From the NCBI GenBank assembly GCA_026710825.1, contig JAPOQH010000103.1:1-64000 (forward strand): a DNA stretch of 64,000 nt, in the 5' to 3' direction. Positions 9,207 to 17,628 of this stretch are shown here, piece by piece; position 1 is the first letter of the stretch, and every line of letters starts with the position of its first letter. The notes beneath the pieces are model-generated. The model was not told the origin of the DNA. It did no database searches and worked only from the letters and a program-made list of their open reading frames with translations. This DNA comes from Chloroflexota bacterium (GTDB taxonomy: Bacteria > Chloroflexota > Dehalococcoidia > Lucifugimonadales > UBA3495). A program made the translations under genes and the position numbers.

Positions 9207-9539
9207 CTAGCGTGCCGGGGCGGGGAGGTCCCAGCGGAGGAGTTCGCAGTAGCGGTCTTTCCTGGCCCAGGGGAGGAGGCTGAGGACGATGGCGCCAGGA
9301 TCGGGGACGTCCCCCTGCCGTCGGGTGTCGTTGAGGTAGCGGGCGAGGCTGGCGAATGTGGGCAGGCGGCAGCCGGCTTTGGCGATGCGCCCGATGACGT
9401 CGGAGGGCTCGGGGGGTTGGTCAGGATTCCAGTGGTCGGCGACGGCCTCGGCGATGCGGCGGAGTTTGATGATGGTGAGTTCGGGGGCGAACCTATGCTT
9501 GAGGGCGTTGACCCGGCGGCGGATCTGGGAGATGGTCAT
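9207..9539 (-). CDS. Conserved-looking small hypothetical protein
   Basis: 110 residues, Arg/Leu/Pro-rich, beginning MTISQIRRRVNALKHRF and ending LLPWARKDRYCELLRW followed by a Pro/Ala tail. No domain recognised. Coding is supported by an ATG start with a GAGG site 7 nt upstream, balanced amino-acid use and alternating helix-like hydrophobicity; no membrane segment or metal motif is seen. It sits alone between two repeat-rich stretches, so it could be a mobile or lineage-specific gene. Function unknown. Confidence 0.5.
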   Translation of the reverse strand: MTISQIRRRVNALKHRFAPELTIIKLRRIAEAVADHWNPDQPPEPSDVIGRIAKAGCRLPTFASLARYLNDTRRQGDVPDPGAIVLSLLPWARKDRYCELLRWDLPAPAR

Positions 9540-10276
9540 GGGATTGCCTCGGCGGGGGAGAATTCACACGGATGAACGGGATGAACGGGATGAACAGGAT
9601 TAGGGATTGGACCAGGATGGCAGCGATTTTCTGGATATCCCACTCATTTCCGGTCATATCCGCTCATTTGAGCATGACGAGGAGCGGGTGACGGGGGTGG
9701 AATGGGGGCGGCGAGTGAGGTTTTGGGGGCGATATTGATGGTATTGGCGGGTTGGTGAGAGGGTTTGGCGGAGCGGGGTTGGGATGGTTCGTGGTTGTCA
9801 GAATGAGGACTAGCGAGGTTCGAGGATTTTCAGGATTGGGAATGCCGGTCGTTTGAGTTGGGCGCTGGGATGGAGTTGGGCGGTTTGGTGGTTGGATAGT
9901 TAAATGGTACGGATGTGTGGATGGCAGGGGCAAGGGGGAATTGTCACAGGGTCTTGCGATGGTCGCCAGACCAAGAAAATGTGTAGAGCCCAGCGCGGTT
10001 CTGAACACACCGTCCGCTCATGGTTCAATCCGCCAGAGGCGGACCGGCGGCTGCTCCCGCCACCGGGGAACGTTGCACCATGGGCGGATTGGGTCGGCGG
10101 CATGCAAATGATCCAAGGGCCTGGGTTACGTCTTGCCACGATTGACAACATGGCATATGCCGCGAAAGCTCGCGATCAGGGCTGTTGACATTGCCCGGGG
10201 CCATTGCACACAATTCCCCCGACCGGCCAGAGGCGCTGGCCGGCTCTCGCTTTCCGTTGCCTTGAGAGGTGCCACC
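9540..10276. other. Gene-poor region with short tandem repeat and strand-skewed sequence
   Basis: About 740 nt without a convincing gene. 9571-9597 is a 9-nt tandem repeat (GATGAACGG, GATGAACGG, GATGAACAG). From about 9660 to 9900 the plus strand is strikingly rich in G and T and poor in C, which makes the minus-strand frame at 9664-10008 almost entirely Pro, Thr, Asn and Ser; I do not call it coding. Overlapping plus-strand frames at 9904-10188 have no recognisable protein. No tRNA or riboswitch was recognised. Confidence 0.5.
9571..9597 (+). repeat. Three-copy 9-nt tandem repeat
   Basis: Unit GATGAACGG at 9571 and 9580, and GATGAACAG at 9589, followed by GAT. It lies upstream of the minus-strand gene at 9207. 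Confidence 0.85.
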
Positions 10277-10480
10277 ATGGTGGATTTGACTGACGCGGAC
10301 GTTTTGGCGATGGCCAAAGCTTCCAATATCGAAATACCCGACGACCTTCTCCCGGAGGTGCGCGAGTCATTGAACGGCCTGCTGGAGGCGTTGGCAGCCA
10401 TCCAGGAGCCGGACGTGGCGGGCATTGAACCGCTGCCGATCATCGTGTCTGGTACGGCGCGGAAACAGGAGGCCTCATAA
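10277..10480 (+). CDS. GatC/AtzG-like small amidase partner subunit
   Basis: 67 residues beginning MVDLTDADVLAMAKASNIEIP and continuing as a helical LPEVRESLNGLLEALAAI stretch. Length and pattern match small GatC-like proteins (DUF4089/AtzG type) encoded just upstream of amidase-signature enzymes, where they act as a stabilising or chaperone-like second subunit. ATG 10277 has a GAGAGG site 7 nt upstream. Its stop overlaps the amidase start (TAATG), so the two are tightly coupled. It does not look like a true tRNA-amidotransferase GatC because no gatA/gatB pair is present. Confidence 0.62.
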   Translation: MVDLTDADVLAMAKASNIEIPDDLLPEVRESLNGLLEALAAIQEPDVAGIEPLPIIVSGTARKQEAS

Positions 10481-11901
10481 TGGCTGACACCAACCTCTGC
10501 TACCTCTCGGCGACCGAACTGGGCGAGAAGATTGCCGCCGGCGAAATCTCGTCGCTGGAAGCCACGGAGGCTTACCTGGAACGCATCGGGCGACTCGACG
10601 GCAACTATTCTTCGTACATCACGGTCACGCCGGACCGCGCCCGGGAAGACGCTCGTCGGGCCGATGCGGAGATAGCCGCCGGCAATCGGCGTGGGCCGCT
10701 GCACGGGGTCCCGGTCGCCGTAAAGGACCAGTTCGACACCGCGGGCATCCCGACGACCAACGGCTCAACCATCCTGTCCGAGAATATTCCCGACACGGAC
10801 GCAACCATCATGACGCGTCTCCGGGAGGCTGGGACCGTGCTGCTGGGCAAGCTCAACATGAGTGAGTACGCCAGCGGCGACGCGTTCCGGCATCCCTACG
10901 GTCGACCGCGCAACCCCTGGGACGCCAGGCGAAATCCTGGGACCTCCAGCAGCGGATCGGGAGCGGCGACGGCGGCATTCCTCTGCGCGACGTCGCTGGG
11001 CGAGGACACGGGAGGCAGCATCCGCGGGCCGGCAGCGTTCTGCGGGCTGGTGGGAATCCGCCCGACTTTCGGCTTGGTTAGCCGGCACGGCGTTTTCGGA
11101 GCCAGCTGGTCGATGGATACTGCGGGCCCGATCTCGCGCACGGTCGTTGACTGCGCCAACACGCTGGAGACCATCGCGGGACATGATCCCAACGACCGCC
11201 AAACTTGGGATGTTACGGTTCCCAACTACGCGGCCTCCCTGGACGGGAACATACAGGGTCTGAAAATCGGAATCGTTACCGAGCGCGTGCATACGGACGC
11301 CAACGATCCTGAGGTGCGCGACGCCGTTATCGCGGCGACGGAGGTGCTGGGCGGTTTGGGAGCCGAGGTGCGCGAGGTCTCAATTCCACTGATCGTCAAT
11401 TCGTCCGAAATATCCTACGGCATCATCAGCAATGACGCAGCGATGCTGAACTGGGACATTATTTCTACCGAAAGACTGCGGGAACTGGACCACAATAACC
11501 AGGTCCGCCTGCTGATGGGGAGCGTGATTCCGGCGACTGCCTACCAGAAGTCGATGCGGTTGCGGGACGCCCTGCGTCGTCAAATCCTGACAGCGCTGGA
11601 TGACGTCGATGCATTGATCATGCCGGCGTCATCGGTGCCGGCCACCCTGATCCCGGAAACGACCGGTCTCGGAACCAAGGAGGACGTGATCGCCGGGTTC
11701 AAAGGGCGCCGCGGGTTCCCTGCGCCGTTCAACCTGGCTAATCTGCCCGCGCTTTCGATCAACTGCGGTTTTACGGCATCGGGCCTGCCGATCGGGCTGC
11801 AGATCGCGGGCAGGGCGTTTGACGAAACGACACTGTTCCGCCTCGCATACGCATATGAGCAGGCCACCGATTGGGGCGAGCGGCGACCGCCTGGCGTGTA
11901 G
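10480..11901 (+). CDS. Amidase-signature family hydrolase
   Basis: 473 residues. The Ser-cisSer-Lys triad is visible: K82 in VAVKDQ, the cis-Ser in GTSSSGSG (155-160) and the nucleophile S180 in DTGGSIRGPA. Such enzymes hydrolyse amides to acid and ammonia; the substrate cannot be inferred. Downstream features (GLVGIRPTFGLVSRHG, FNLANLPALS, GLPIGLQIAG) are typical of the family. The start ATG overlaps the stop of the small GatC/AtzG-like gene. Complete and unbroken. Confidence 0.92.
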   Translation: MADTNLCYLSATELGEKIAAGEISSLEATEAYLERIGRLDGNYSSYITVTPDRAREDARRADAEIAAGNRRGPLHGVPVAVKDQFDTAGIPTTNGSTILSENIPDTDATIMTRLREAGTVLLGKLNMSEYASGDAFRHPYGRPRNPWDARRNPGTSSSGSGAATAAFLCATSLGEDTGGSIRGPAAFCGLVGIRPTFGLVSRHGVFGASWSMDTAGPISRTVVDCANTLETIAGHDPNDRQTWDVTVPNYAASLDGNIQGLKIGIVTERVHTDANDPEVRDAVIAATEVLGGLGAEVREVSIPLIVNSSEISYGIISNDAAMLNWDIISTERLRELDHNNQVRLLMGSVIPATAYQKSMRLRDALRRQILTALDDVDALIMPASSVPATLIPETTGLGTKEDVIAGFKGRRGFPAPFNLANLPALSINCGFTASGLPIGLQIAGRAFDETTLFRLAYAYEQATDWGERRPPGV

Positions 11902-11922
11902 CCGTATGCCCGAGACGCACTG

Positions 11923-12555
11923 ATGACCAGAACTCGCGAATACATCCGAGTGGCCATCCAACTGGCGGTGGAAGCGTCGCTCTTCGCGACGGTGGGCAGC
12001 CTGTTCTGGATAGCCATCGGTAGGCAGGTCGTCCAGACGCAGGGGTCGACCGCCTGGAACTACGCCGGAGGCGGCGACGCCTTCTTCCATTTTTTCGTCG
12101 GCATCATCCAGCTTTACCTGCTGTATCGCCTTGTCCGATGGGCGGTCCCGTTCACCGCCAGGAGAACAGCGCAGACGGTGGATGGCAGTCTCAAGGACCT
12201 GGGATCCTACGGAGGCGTCCGGGAACGTATGTTGGCCGCATTCAGAGATCGGATGCCCTTACGAACTCCAAATGCCCACACCACCGACGCCGTCCAGCGC
12301 GGCGACCAAAACAGCGACGTGAGCGAACGACCGCGCCGGAAATTCTCCATGCCCGCTTTCTCCCTATCGCGACAAAAACTGACATCGCTGGTGGGCCTCG
12401 GCAATATCTGGGCGAATCTGCGCGGTCGCCTGCGGCTGCATTCTGAGACCACCGCTGACGCCTCCGGTGCGGTAGACTTGGGCGAAACGAGCGAATCTGT
12501 TGCACAATCGGCGCAGCCGACACCCGCGCGTCCAACGCAACCAAGGAGGCCAGCC
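11923..12555 (+). CDS. Two-TM membrane segment in frame with the downstream amidase (N-terminal extension or upstream ORF)
   Basis: An open frame from ATG 11923 runs without a stop into the amidase at 12556. The first ~75 residues contain two convincing membrane helices (AIQLAVEASLFATVGSLFWIAI and FFHFFVGIIQLYLLYRLVRW). A ~130-residue polar, Ser/Arg/Thr-rich linker without a recognised domain follows. The frame therefore encodes either a membrane-anchored amidase of 661 residues, or a leader stretch whose product is superseded by internal initiation at 12556, where a strong AAGGAGG site exists. There is no stop to make it an independent gene. Confidence 0.45.
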
Positions 12556-13908
12556 ATGATTCCCCAAGCTCTGGAAATGACTGCGGCGGAGGCCGCGCGA
12601 GCCATCGCCAAGCGGGAGATCACTGCCACCCGACTGGCAGAGGCATGCCTGGGGCGTATCGATTCCCTGGACGAACAATTGAAAGCATGGGTGTACGTGG
12701 ACCGGGAATCGGTTTTGGAAGCCGCCGCTGCCGCCGACAAAGCGGTCTTGGAGCGGCGCCCGCTTGGACCCCTGCACGGTGTCCCAATCGGCGTCAAGGA
12801 CATCTACTACACGGCCGGCATCCCCACGCGCGCCGGGAGCGAGGTCTACAAAGATTTCGTGCCGGATTACGACGCCGCGTCGTTGACCATGCTAAAGCGG
12901 GCCGGCGCGTTGATGCTGGGCAAGGCTGTAACCACCGAGTTCGCCTGTCTCGACCCCTCGCCAACGTTCAACCCGTGGAATCCCGCCCACACGCCCGGCG
13001 GCAGCAGCAGCGGATCTGCAGTTGCGGTGGCATCCCGGATGTGTCCCGCCGCGTTGGGATCGCAGACGGTGGGTTCGGTGTTGCGTCCGGCCGCGTACAA
13101 CGGAATAGTCGGTTTCAAGCCTACGTTCGGGCGGGTCAGCCGTTACGGCGTGGTACCGGTGAGCTGGAACCTGGACACGGTGGGTTGGCTGGTGCGATCG
13201 GTGGAGGACGCGGCGTTGCTGCTCCAGATCACCGCGGGTCCGGATTCGTCCGACCCGGTGTCCTCACGTGAACCCGTGGGCGACTACCTTTCGGCGGTGC
13301 ACGCCCCGTCCGCACCTCGCATCGGGCTGCTGCGCAGGTATTTCTACGAGAACGCCGACACGGAAACTCGCCGGCACCTTGACCAGGTGGCAGAGCAGTT
13401 GTCCAGGGCCGGCGCGGCCATCGAGGAACTGCCGATGCCTGACAGCATCGATACCGCTTTCGATGACCAGCGGCTTGTCATGGCAGTGGAGGCCGCCGCG
13501 TTTCACGAGCCCATGTACCGGACCCAGGCCGAGGACTACCAACCAAAATTGAGAGCGATGCTGGCCGATGGGTTGGCGACGGACGGCATAAACTATTCCC
13601 GCGCCCTGGAACGGAGGCGTCTGTTCACCGACGACATGAGGCAGTTGTCCGCTCGTTGCGATGTGATGCTCACCCCAGCCACTCCGGCGCCGTCTCAACC
13701 CGACCGGACCAATACCGGCGATCCGGCATTCCAGGGGCCGTGGACGTCGTGCGGATTGCCGGCGATCTCGTTGCCATCTGGTCTGGCGCAGTCCGGCCTG
13801 CCTATGGGGCTCCAGTTGGTGGCGTCGCCCTTCGCGGAATCCAGATTGTTATCGGCGGCGAGTTGGTGTGAGGGAGTCATGGGGTTCGATCAGAGGCCGC
13901 CGGTGTAA
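12556..13908 (+). CDS. Amidase-signature family hydrolase (second copy)
   Basis: 450 residues from ATG 12556, preceded by AAGGAGG 7 nt upstream. K81 (GVKD), the cis-Ser region GGSSSGS and the nucleophile region QTVGSVLRPAAYNG are present. The last departs from the usual DTGGSIR form but keeps the serine. It diverges strongly from the neighbouring amidase and so is not a recent duplicate. The same frame is open upstream to 11923 (see that entry), so a membrane-anchored longer form is possible. Substrate unknown. Confidence 0.88.
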   Translation: MIPQALEMTAAEAARAIAKREITATRLAEACLGRIDSLDEQLKAWVYVDRESVLEAAAAADKAVLERRPLGPLHGVPIGVKDIYYTAGIPTRAGSEVYKDFVPDYDAASLTMLKRAGALMLGKAVTTEFACLDPSPTFNPWNPAHTPGGSSSGSAVAVASRMCPAALGSQTVGSVLRPAAYNGIVGFKPTFGRVSRYGVVPVSWNLDTVGWLVRSVEDAALLLQITAGPDSSDPVSSREPVGDYLSAVHAPSAPRIGLLRRYFYENADTETRRHLDQVAEQLSRAGAAIEELPMPDSIDTAFDDQRLVMAVEAAAFHEPMYRTQAEDYQPKLRAMLADGLATDGINYSRALERRRLFTDDMRQLSARCDVMLTPATPAPSQPDRTNTGDPAFQGPWTSCGLPAISLPSGLAQSGLPMGLQLVASPFAESRLLSAASWCEGVMGFDQRPPV

Positions 13909-14070
13909 CGGCGACCGCGCCGTTTCTGCCGAAATGTTTTTTGTCCGGCAGCGTCGCCCTGCGTCCGACACGCGGAGCGGCGCTGTCGGCGTTGGTGTCC
14001 GCGATTCCCACGACGTGCTCGCGTACGCGTCTCGGCCGGGCACAGCAGGGATTGCGGCCGCATAATCAGT

Positions 14071-14100
14071 TTGGCCCGCAAGGGGTATTTGGTGTAGGAT
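14071..14100 (+). promoter_or_regulatory. Candidate sigma-70 promoter for the thiolase operon
   Basis: TTGGCC (14071-14076), an 18-nt spacer and TAGGAT (14095-14100), 36 nt upstream of the thiolase start. The stretch 13909-14070 before it holds a short CTGCCG/CGGCAG inverted repeat but no gene. Confidence 0.35.
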
Positions 14101-14136
14101 GGCGCATCGCATTTGAATACGAGGAGCTTACGAAAT

Positions 14137-15411
14137 ATGGCTACTACCCGTCCCCGCCGGTTGGCCCGGCAGGTTTCCATAGTCGGGGCAGGACTGTCGC
14201 AGTTCGGCGCGTACGCCGACAAATCGAGCCGGGATCTGTTCGTGGAAGCATTCCTGGACATGCAGGGCACCATCGATACCGGAATTTCGGCATCGGATAT
14301 CGAGGCTGGCTATCTGGGTAACTATTCGGCGGACCTGTTCGAGCACCAGGGCCACACCGCGCCCATCATGGCGGACTGGTTGGGAATGACTCCCACCCCG
14401 ATCACCCGCGTCGAAAACGCCTGCGCCAGCAGCGGTTCGGCGCTCAGGGAAGGCGTGATGGCCATTGCCAGCGGCATGTACGACGTTGTCCTGGTCGGCG
14501 GCGTGGAGAAGATGACATCCCTACCGACGGAAGGAGTAACCGACGTGCTGGCCTCCGCGGCCGACGGCCTGTACGAAGTGCCCGCGGGCCTGACGTTCCC
14601 GGGGATTTTCGGGGCCATCGCCAAGGCGCACATGGACCGCTACGAAACCAACCTGGACCATCTCCTCAAGGTTGGCATCAAGAACCATGAAAATGGCAAG
14701 CTGAACCCCAAAGCGCAGTTTCAGGTCACGATTCGCGACATGATGGACCGTCGCAAGGCCCGCTCCGAGCAACGGGGGGAACCTGTCCCCGACTGGTCAG
14801 ACGAGTTGGACTTCTTGAACGACGCGCGGGCCAATCCCTGGATCGCATGGCCGCTGCGGTTGTACGACTGCGCACCCATCACCGACGGCGCGTCCTGCGT
14901 GCTGCTGGTGGCCAGTGAAATCGCCGAACAGTTCACGGACAAACCGGTTCACGTCGCCGGCATCGGACAGGCCACGGGTCGGCCGCTGCACGACGCCGAC
15001 GAGCTCACGTCGCTTTCCGCAGCCAAAGTCGCATCGGCCCAGGCATACGAAATGGCAGGCATCGGTCCGGAACAAATCGCACTCGCCGAGGTGCACGACT
15101 GCTTCACCATCGCCGAGATCGTCGCCAGCGAGGACCTTGGCTTCTTCGCTCCAGGCGAGGGTCCTCATGCGGTTGATCAAGGGCGCACCGCCAGGACGGG
15201 CGACCGACCCATCAACACCAGCGGCGGGCTGAAAGCCAAGGGCCATCCGGTGGGGGCCAGCGGAGTGGCGCAAGTTATCGAGGTCTACAAGCAGCTGCGC
15301 GGCGAGGCCGGGGACCGTCAACTGGACAACCCCAACCTGGAGTTCGGTTTGACCCACAACGTCGGCGGCACCGGCGGCACCTGCGTGGTCAACGTGCTGC
15401 AAAGGGGTTAG
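14137..15411 (+). CDS. Thiolase / acetyl-CoA acetyltransferase (SCP-x type)
   Basis: 424 residues from ATG 14137, with a GAGGAG site ~10 nt upstream (TTG 14113 would add 8). Thiolase-fold residues: nucleophilic Cys in NACASSGSALREG, EVHDCFTIAE in the C-terminal half and GGLKAKGHPVGASG with the catalytic His. This is the SCP-x-like branch, which acts on acyl-CoA thioesters in side-chain or branched fatty acid degradation. Followed 11 nt later by the OB-fold partner, a conserved pairing in which both proteins form one complex. No dehydrogenase or hydratase is adjacent. Confidence 0.88.
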   Translation: MATTRPRRLARQVSIVGAGLSQFGAYADKSSRDLFVEAFLDMQGTIDTGISASDIEAGYLGNYSADLFEHQGHTAPIMADWLGMTPTPITRVENACASSGSALREGVMAIASGMYDVVLVGGVEKMTSLPTEGVTDVLASAADGLYEVPAGLTFPGIFGAIAKAHMDRYETNLDHLLKVGIKNHENGKLNPKAQFQVTIRDMMDRRKARSEQRGEPVPDWSDELDFLNDARANPWIAWPLRLYDCAPITDGASCVLLVASEIAEQFTDKPVHVAGIGQATGRPLHDADELTSLSAAKVASAQAYEMAGIGPEQIALAEVHDCFTIAEIVASEDLGFFAPGEGPHAVDQGRTARTGDRPINTSGGLKAKGHPVGASGVAQVIEVYKQLRGEAGDRQLDNPNLEFGLTHNVGGTGGTCVVNVLQRG

Positions 15412-15422
15412 GAGGTCGCGCT

Positions 15423-15842
15423 GTGAGTACAGACCAATCGGCCCGCCCATTCAACGCGGTGTCATTCTACGCGTTCCTCAAGGAAGGAAAGTTCATGGGC
15501 GTGCGTTGCCGTGAGAACGGCAACCTCTACGCCGAGGCTCGGCCCATCGACCCGGTCAGTCATAGCAACGACATGGAGTGGCACGAGCTGAGTGGGCGTG
15601 CGACGCTGAGCACGTTCACCTGCATCTCGGTCGCTCCGGCATCGCTGGAGGCCAAGGGGTTCGGCCGAAACAACCCCTACTGCACCGGCATCGTCACGCT
15701 GGAGGAGGGCCCACGCATATCGGCGAGGATAGCCGGAGTGGACGCGGCAAACCCCCAGAACATCCGAACCGGCATGGCATTGGAGCTGGACTTGGGAGAA
15801 ATCGATCCCGACGAGCCTGGGTTGGTGTTCCGGCCCGCGTGA
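15423..15842 (+). CDS. DUF35-type OB-fold protein, thiolase partner
   Basis: 139 residues, GTG start with AGGAGG 5 nt upstream. The order fits DUF35 proteins: an N-terminal region where a zinc ribbon normally sits (GVRCRENGNLYAEARPIDP), then an OB-fold strand set (SGRATLSTFTCISVAP, NPYCTGIVTLEEGPRISARIAG). In the family the ribbon usually has four cysteines; only the first is visible here, so zinc binding is probably lost. It likely helps present acyl-CoA to the thiolase. Confidence 0.75.
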   Translation: MSTDQSARPFNAVSFYAFLKEGKFMGVRCRENGNLYAEARPIDPVSHSNDMEWHELSGRATLSTFTCISVAPASLEAKGFGRNNPYCTGIVTLEEGPRISARIAGVDAANPQNIRTGMALELDLGEIDPDEPGLVFRPA

Positions 15843-15862
15843 GGCGACAACTTCCGACAGCA

Positions 15863-15892
15863 AAAAGGGCGGGTATTACAACCCGCCCTTTT
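15863..15892 (+). terminator. Intrinsic terminator of the amidase/thiolase region
   Basis: Perfect 12-bp stem AAAAGGGCGGGT / ACCCGCCCTTTT with loop ATTACA, followed by TTTTGTTGTG. Because the stem is A-tailed on the left as well, it can also act for transcripts arriving from the minus-strand gene at 15983, so it is probably bidirectional. Confidence 0.9.
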
Positions 15893-15982
15893 GTTGTGTA
15901 GGGACCATGTTAATCAATAGGCGTTCGCCGCACAGGCTCAGTGAGCAAACTGGTGCTGGCTGCGCTAAGAGTGCGACGCCGG

Positions 15983-16459
15983 CTACACCTTGCCGGACCG
16001 CCGGCATACGTGGCACGCGGTGTCATACCAAGCGTAGGACGTGTTGGATGACTGGTGAAGGTCGAACAAACCCACGTCCCGATATTTGCGGCACGAGAAG
16101 CAGAGTTGGGTTTGCTCCGGGTCGAGTTGCGCCGGCAGACCCTTTTCCGCGTTGATGAACACCTTGCGAACCTGAAGCCTGGAAAACGGCAGATGTTGCA
16201 GCACACGTTCCTGCAGCATCAGTTTGAAAGCATCGCCCCCGGACATGGGCCGGTAGAGGAGAAGCTGCTCGTCGTCCGGCTCCCGTTCGTACACGTAATC
16301 AATGTAGCGATCCACCGCTTCGTAGAGGGCGGACACCACATCTTCGTAGGAGTCTCCAATGGCTGGGAGGTCGATGTCGACGCAAAAGCCTTCCCAAGTT
16401 TCGGGATCCGATTGGATCTTCTTGATATAGCAGGTCAATTTCCGCGGTCGGACGTTCAT
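15983..16459 (-). CDS. HicB-like N-domain plus C-terminal zinc-ribbon protein, copy A
   Basis: 158 residues. The N-terminal ~60 residues (TCYIKK, WEGFCVDIDLPAIGDSYEDVVSALYEAVDRYI) follow the beta-beta-beta-alpha pattern of HicB-type domains. A charged helical middle section follows, then two CxxC pairs (C120/C123 and C149/C152) that should bind one zinc. No known family was identified for the whole chain. It is clearly paralogous to the next gene upstream, with which it shares long identical stretches such as GDSYE, YIDYVY and PDDEQ. No HicA-like toxin gene is adjacent, so an antitoxin role is not supported. Function unknown. Confidence 0.7.
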   Translation of the reverse strand: MNVRPRKLTCYIKKIQSDPETWEGFCVDIDLPAIGDSYEDVVSALYEAVDRYIDYVYEREPDDEQLLLYRPMSGGDAFKLMLQERVLQHLPFSRLQVRKVFINAEKGLPAQLDPEQTQLCFSCRKYRDVGLFDLHQSSNTSYAWYDTACHVCRRSGKV

Positions 16460-16519
16460 GGACCACTCCGATGCGGGTGAGGCGATTCGATTAAACCATC
16501 GCCGATTATCCCAGGAACG

Positions 16520-16993
16520 TCACGGATTCGCCTGCTTGCAGAGATTGCAAGTTTTGTCGTACCAGACGTATGCCGAATTGGGTTCGTGGAATACTTCAAA
16601 CTCGCCGATGCTGCGGTATTTCTTGCAGGTCAGGCAGAGTTCCGTGTAATGAGGATCCAACTGGATTGGGATCCCTTTCTCCGCACTCAGGAATATCTTT
16701 CGCACCTGTCGGTTGGAAAAGGGCAGGCGCTGCAAGAACCGCTCTTCAAACTGGAGCTTCCAGACATCGGCCCTTGGCATGGGCCTATAGAGCAACCGTT
16801 GCTCATCATCGGGCTGGTGTTGGTATACGTAGTCGATGTAATTGTCTACGGCCTGGTACATCATCGCCGCGACTTCTTCGTAGCTGTCTCCGACTGCAGG
16901 TATATCCAGTTCGACGCAGAAAGCTTCCCACATATCGGGATTGGAACGGGTTCTCTTGATGTAACAAGTCAGTTGCCGGGATTGATTATTCAC
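16520..16993 (-). CDS. HicB-like N-domain plus C-terminal zinc-ribbon protein, copy B
   Basis: 157 residues from GTG 16993, preceded by AAGGAG 5 nt upstream; this start matches copy A end to end (LTCYIK at residues 8-13 in both). Cysteines C120/C123 and C149/C152 coincide exactly with copy A. Copies A and B are separated by 60 nt and arose by tandem duplication, with roughly half of positions still identical by eye. The conserved core between them (WEAFCVELDIPAVGDSYEE, RQVRK, AEKG.P.QLDP) suggests both are under selection. DNA or RNA binding is possible but only inferred from the zinc ribbon. Confidence 0.7.
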   Translation of the reverse strand: MNNQSRQLTCYIKRTRSNPDMWEAFCVELDIPAVGDSYEEVAAMMYQAVDNYIDYVYQHQPDDEQRLLYRPMPRADVWKLQFEERFLQRLPFSNRQVRKIFLSAEKGIPIQLDPHYTELCLTCKKYRSIGEFEVFHEPNSAYVWYDKTCNLCKQANP

Positions 16994-17070
16994 GGCTGCT
17001 CCTTGGGCGATGCGCACGGCATCGCCCTGGTCAGTCTCTGCAGGTATGATGCGTGAGGGACTTTCGAGGC

Positions 17071-17496
17071 CTAGTCGAAGCCGCGAGTGCCAACCCAACC
17101 GGTTTCGGATACGTCGATCATCTCGCCGTTGGGGCCCTCGTACTTGGTCTCGACGTTCTGCGTGCGCGGACCGGACATCGCAGCGTGGAGCGCGTGGTTG
17201 ACCTCATCCATAGGCTTGGAATTGGCAGCCATGAGGCGCGCTTCGGTCTCTTCGAGGCTCTCTACCTCGAAACCGATGTGGTGAATGCCTTCCCAGTCCT
17301 TGCCCCGCTCACCGGCCACGGTGTCATTCTGGAAGTCCAAGATGGCCATGTTTACGTTGCCGTCACTGAGCATGTAGCCGTTGGCGTTGGCGCTCTCCAG
17401 CTTGGCTACTTCGCGCAGTCCAAACACTTCGGAGTAGAATTTTGCGGTCTTGGCGGCATCGTTGGTGGCGATGGCGATATGCTTAATCTGAGGCAT
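17071..17496 (-). CDS. VOC-family (glyoxalase/extradiol dioxygenase fold) protein
   Basis: 141 residues with paired beta-alpha-beta-beta-beta modules. Start IKHIAIATNDAAKTAKFYSEVFGL carries the first metal-type His; the second module has GIHHIGFEVESLEETEARL; the end GPNGEMIDVSE supplies the Glu-type ligand position. Function in this superfamily (lyase, isomerase, dioxygenase, resistance) cannot be assigned. ATG 17496 has GGAGGGAGAC immediately upstream. It follows the PIG-L deacetylase gene on the same strand; the 132-nt gap holds two small hairpins (near 17535-17575). Confidence 0.82.
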   Translation of the reverse strand: MPQIKHIAIATNDAAKTAKFYSEVFGLREVAKLESANANGYMLSDGNVNMAILDFQNDTVAGERGKDWEGIHHIGFEVESLEETEARLMAANSKPMDEVNHALHAAMSGPRTQNVETKYEGPNGEMIDVSETGWVGTRGFD

Positions 17497-17628
17497 GTCT
17501 CCCTCCTAGATATACGGCGCTTTCACAACCTGAATTCCACGAACCCGTGGCACAGGTTCCATGGTGGAACGATACCACTTTTGCGTCGGATGGGCTAGTG
17601 CGGTTGAGTCCGAGGTCGGTCAGAAAGG

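Noticed and set aside
9664-10008. 114-residue minus-strand Pro/Thr/Asn-rich frame
   Set aside because: Composition is explained by the strand-skewed DNA; no ribosome-binding site or recognisable domain.
10010-10045. TTCAATCC-like T-loop resemblance suggesting a tRNA
   Set aside because: Arms do not pair into a TPsiC stem or cloverleaf.
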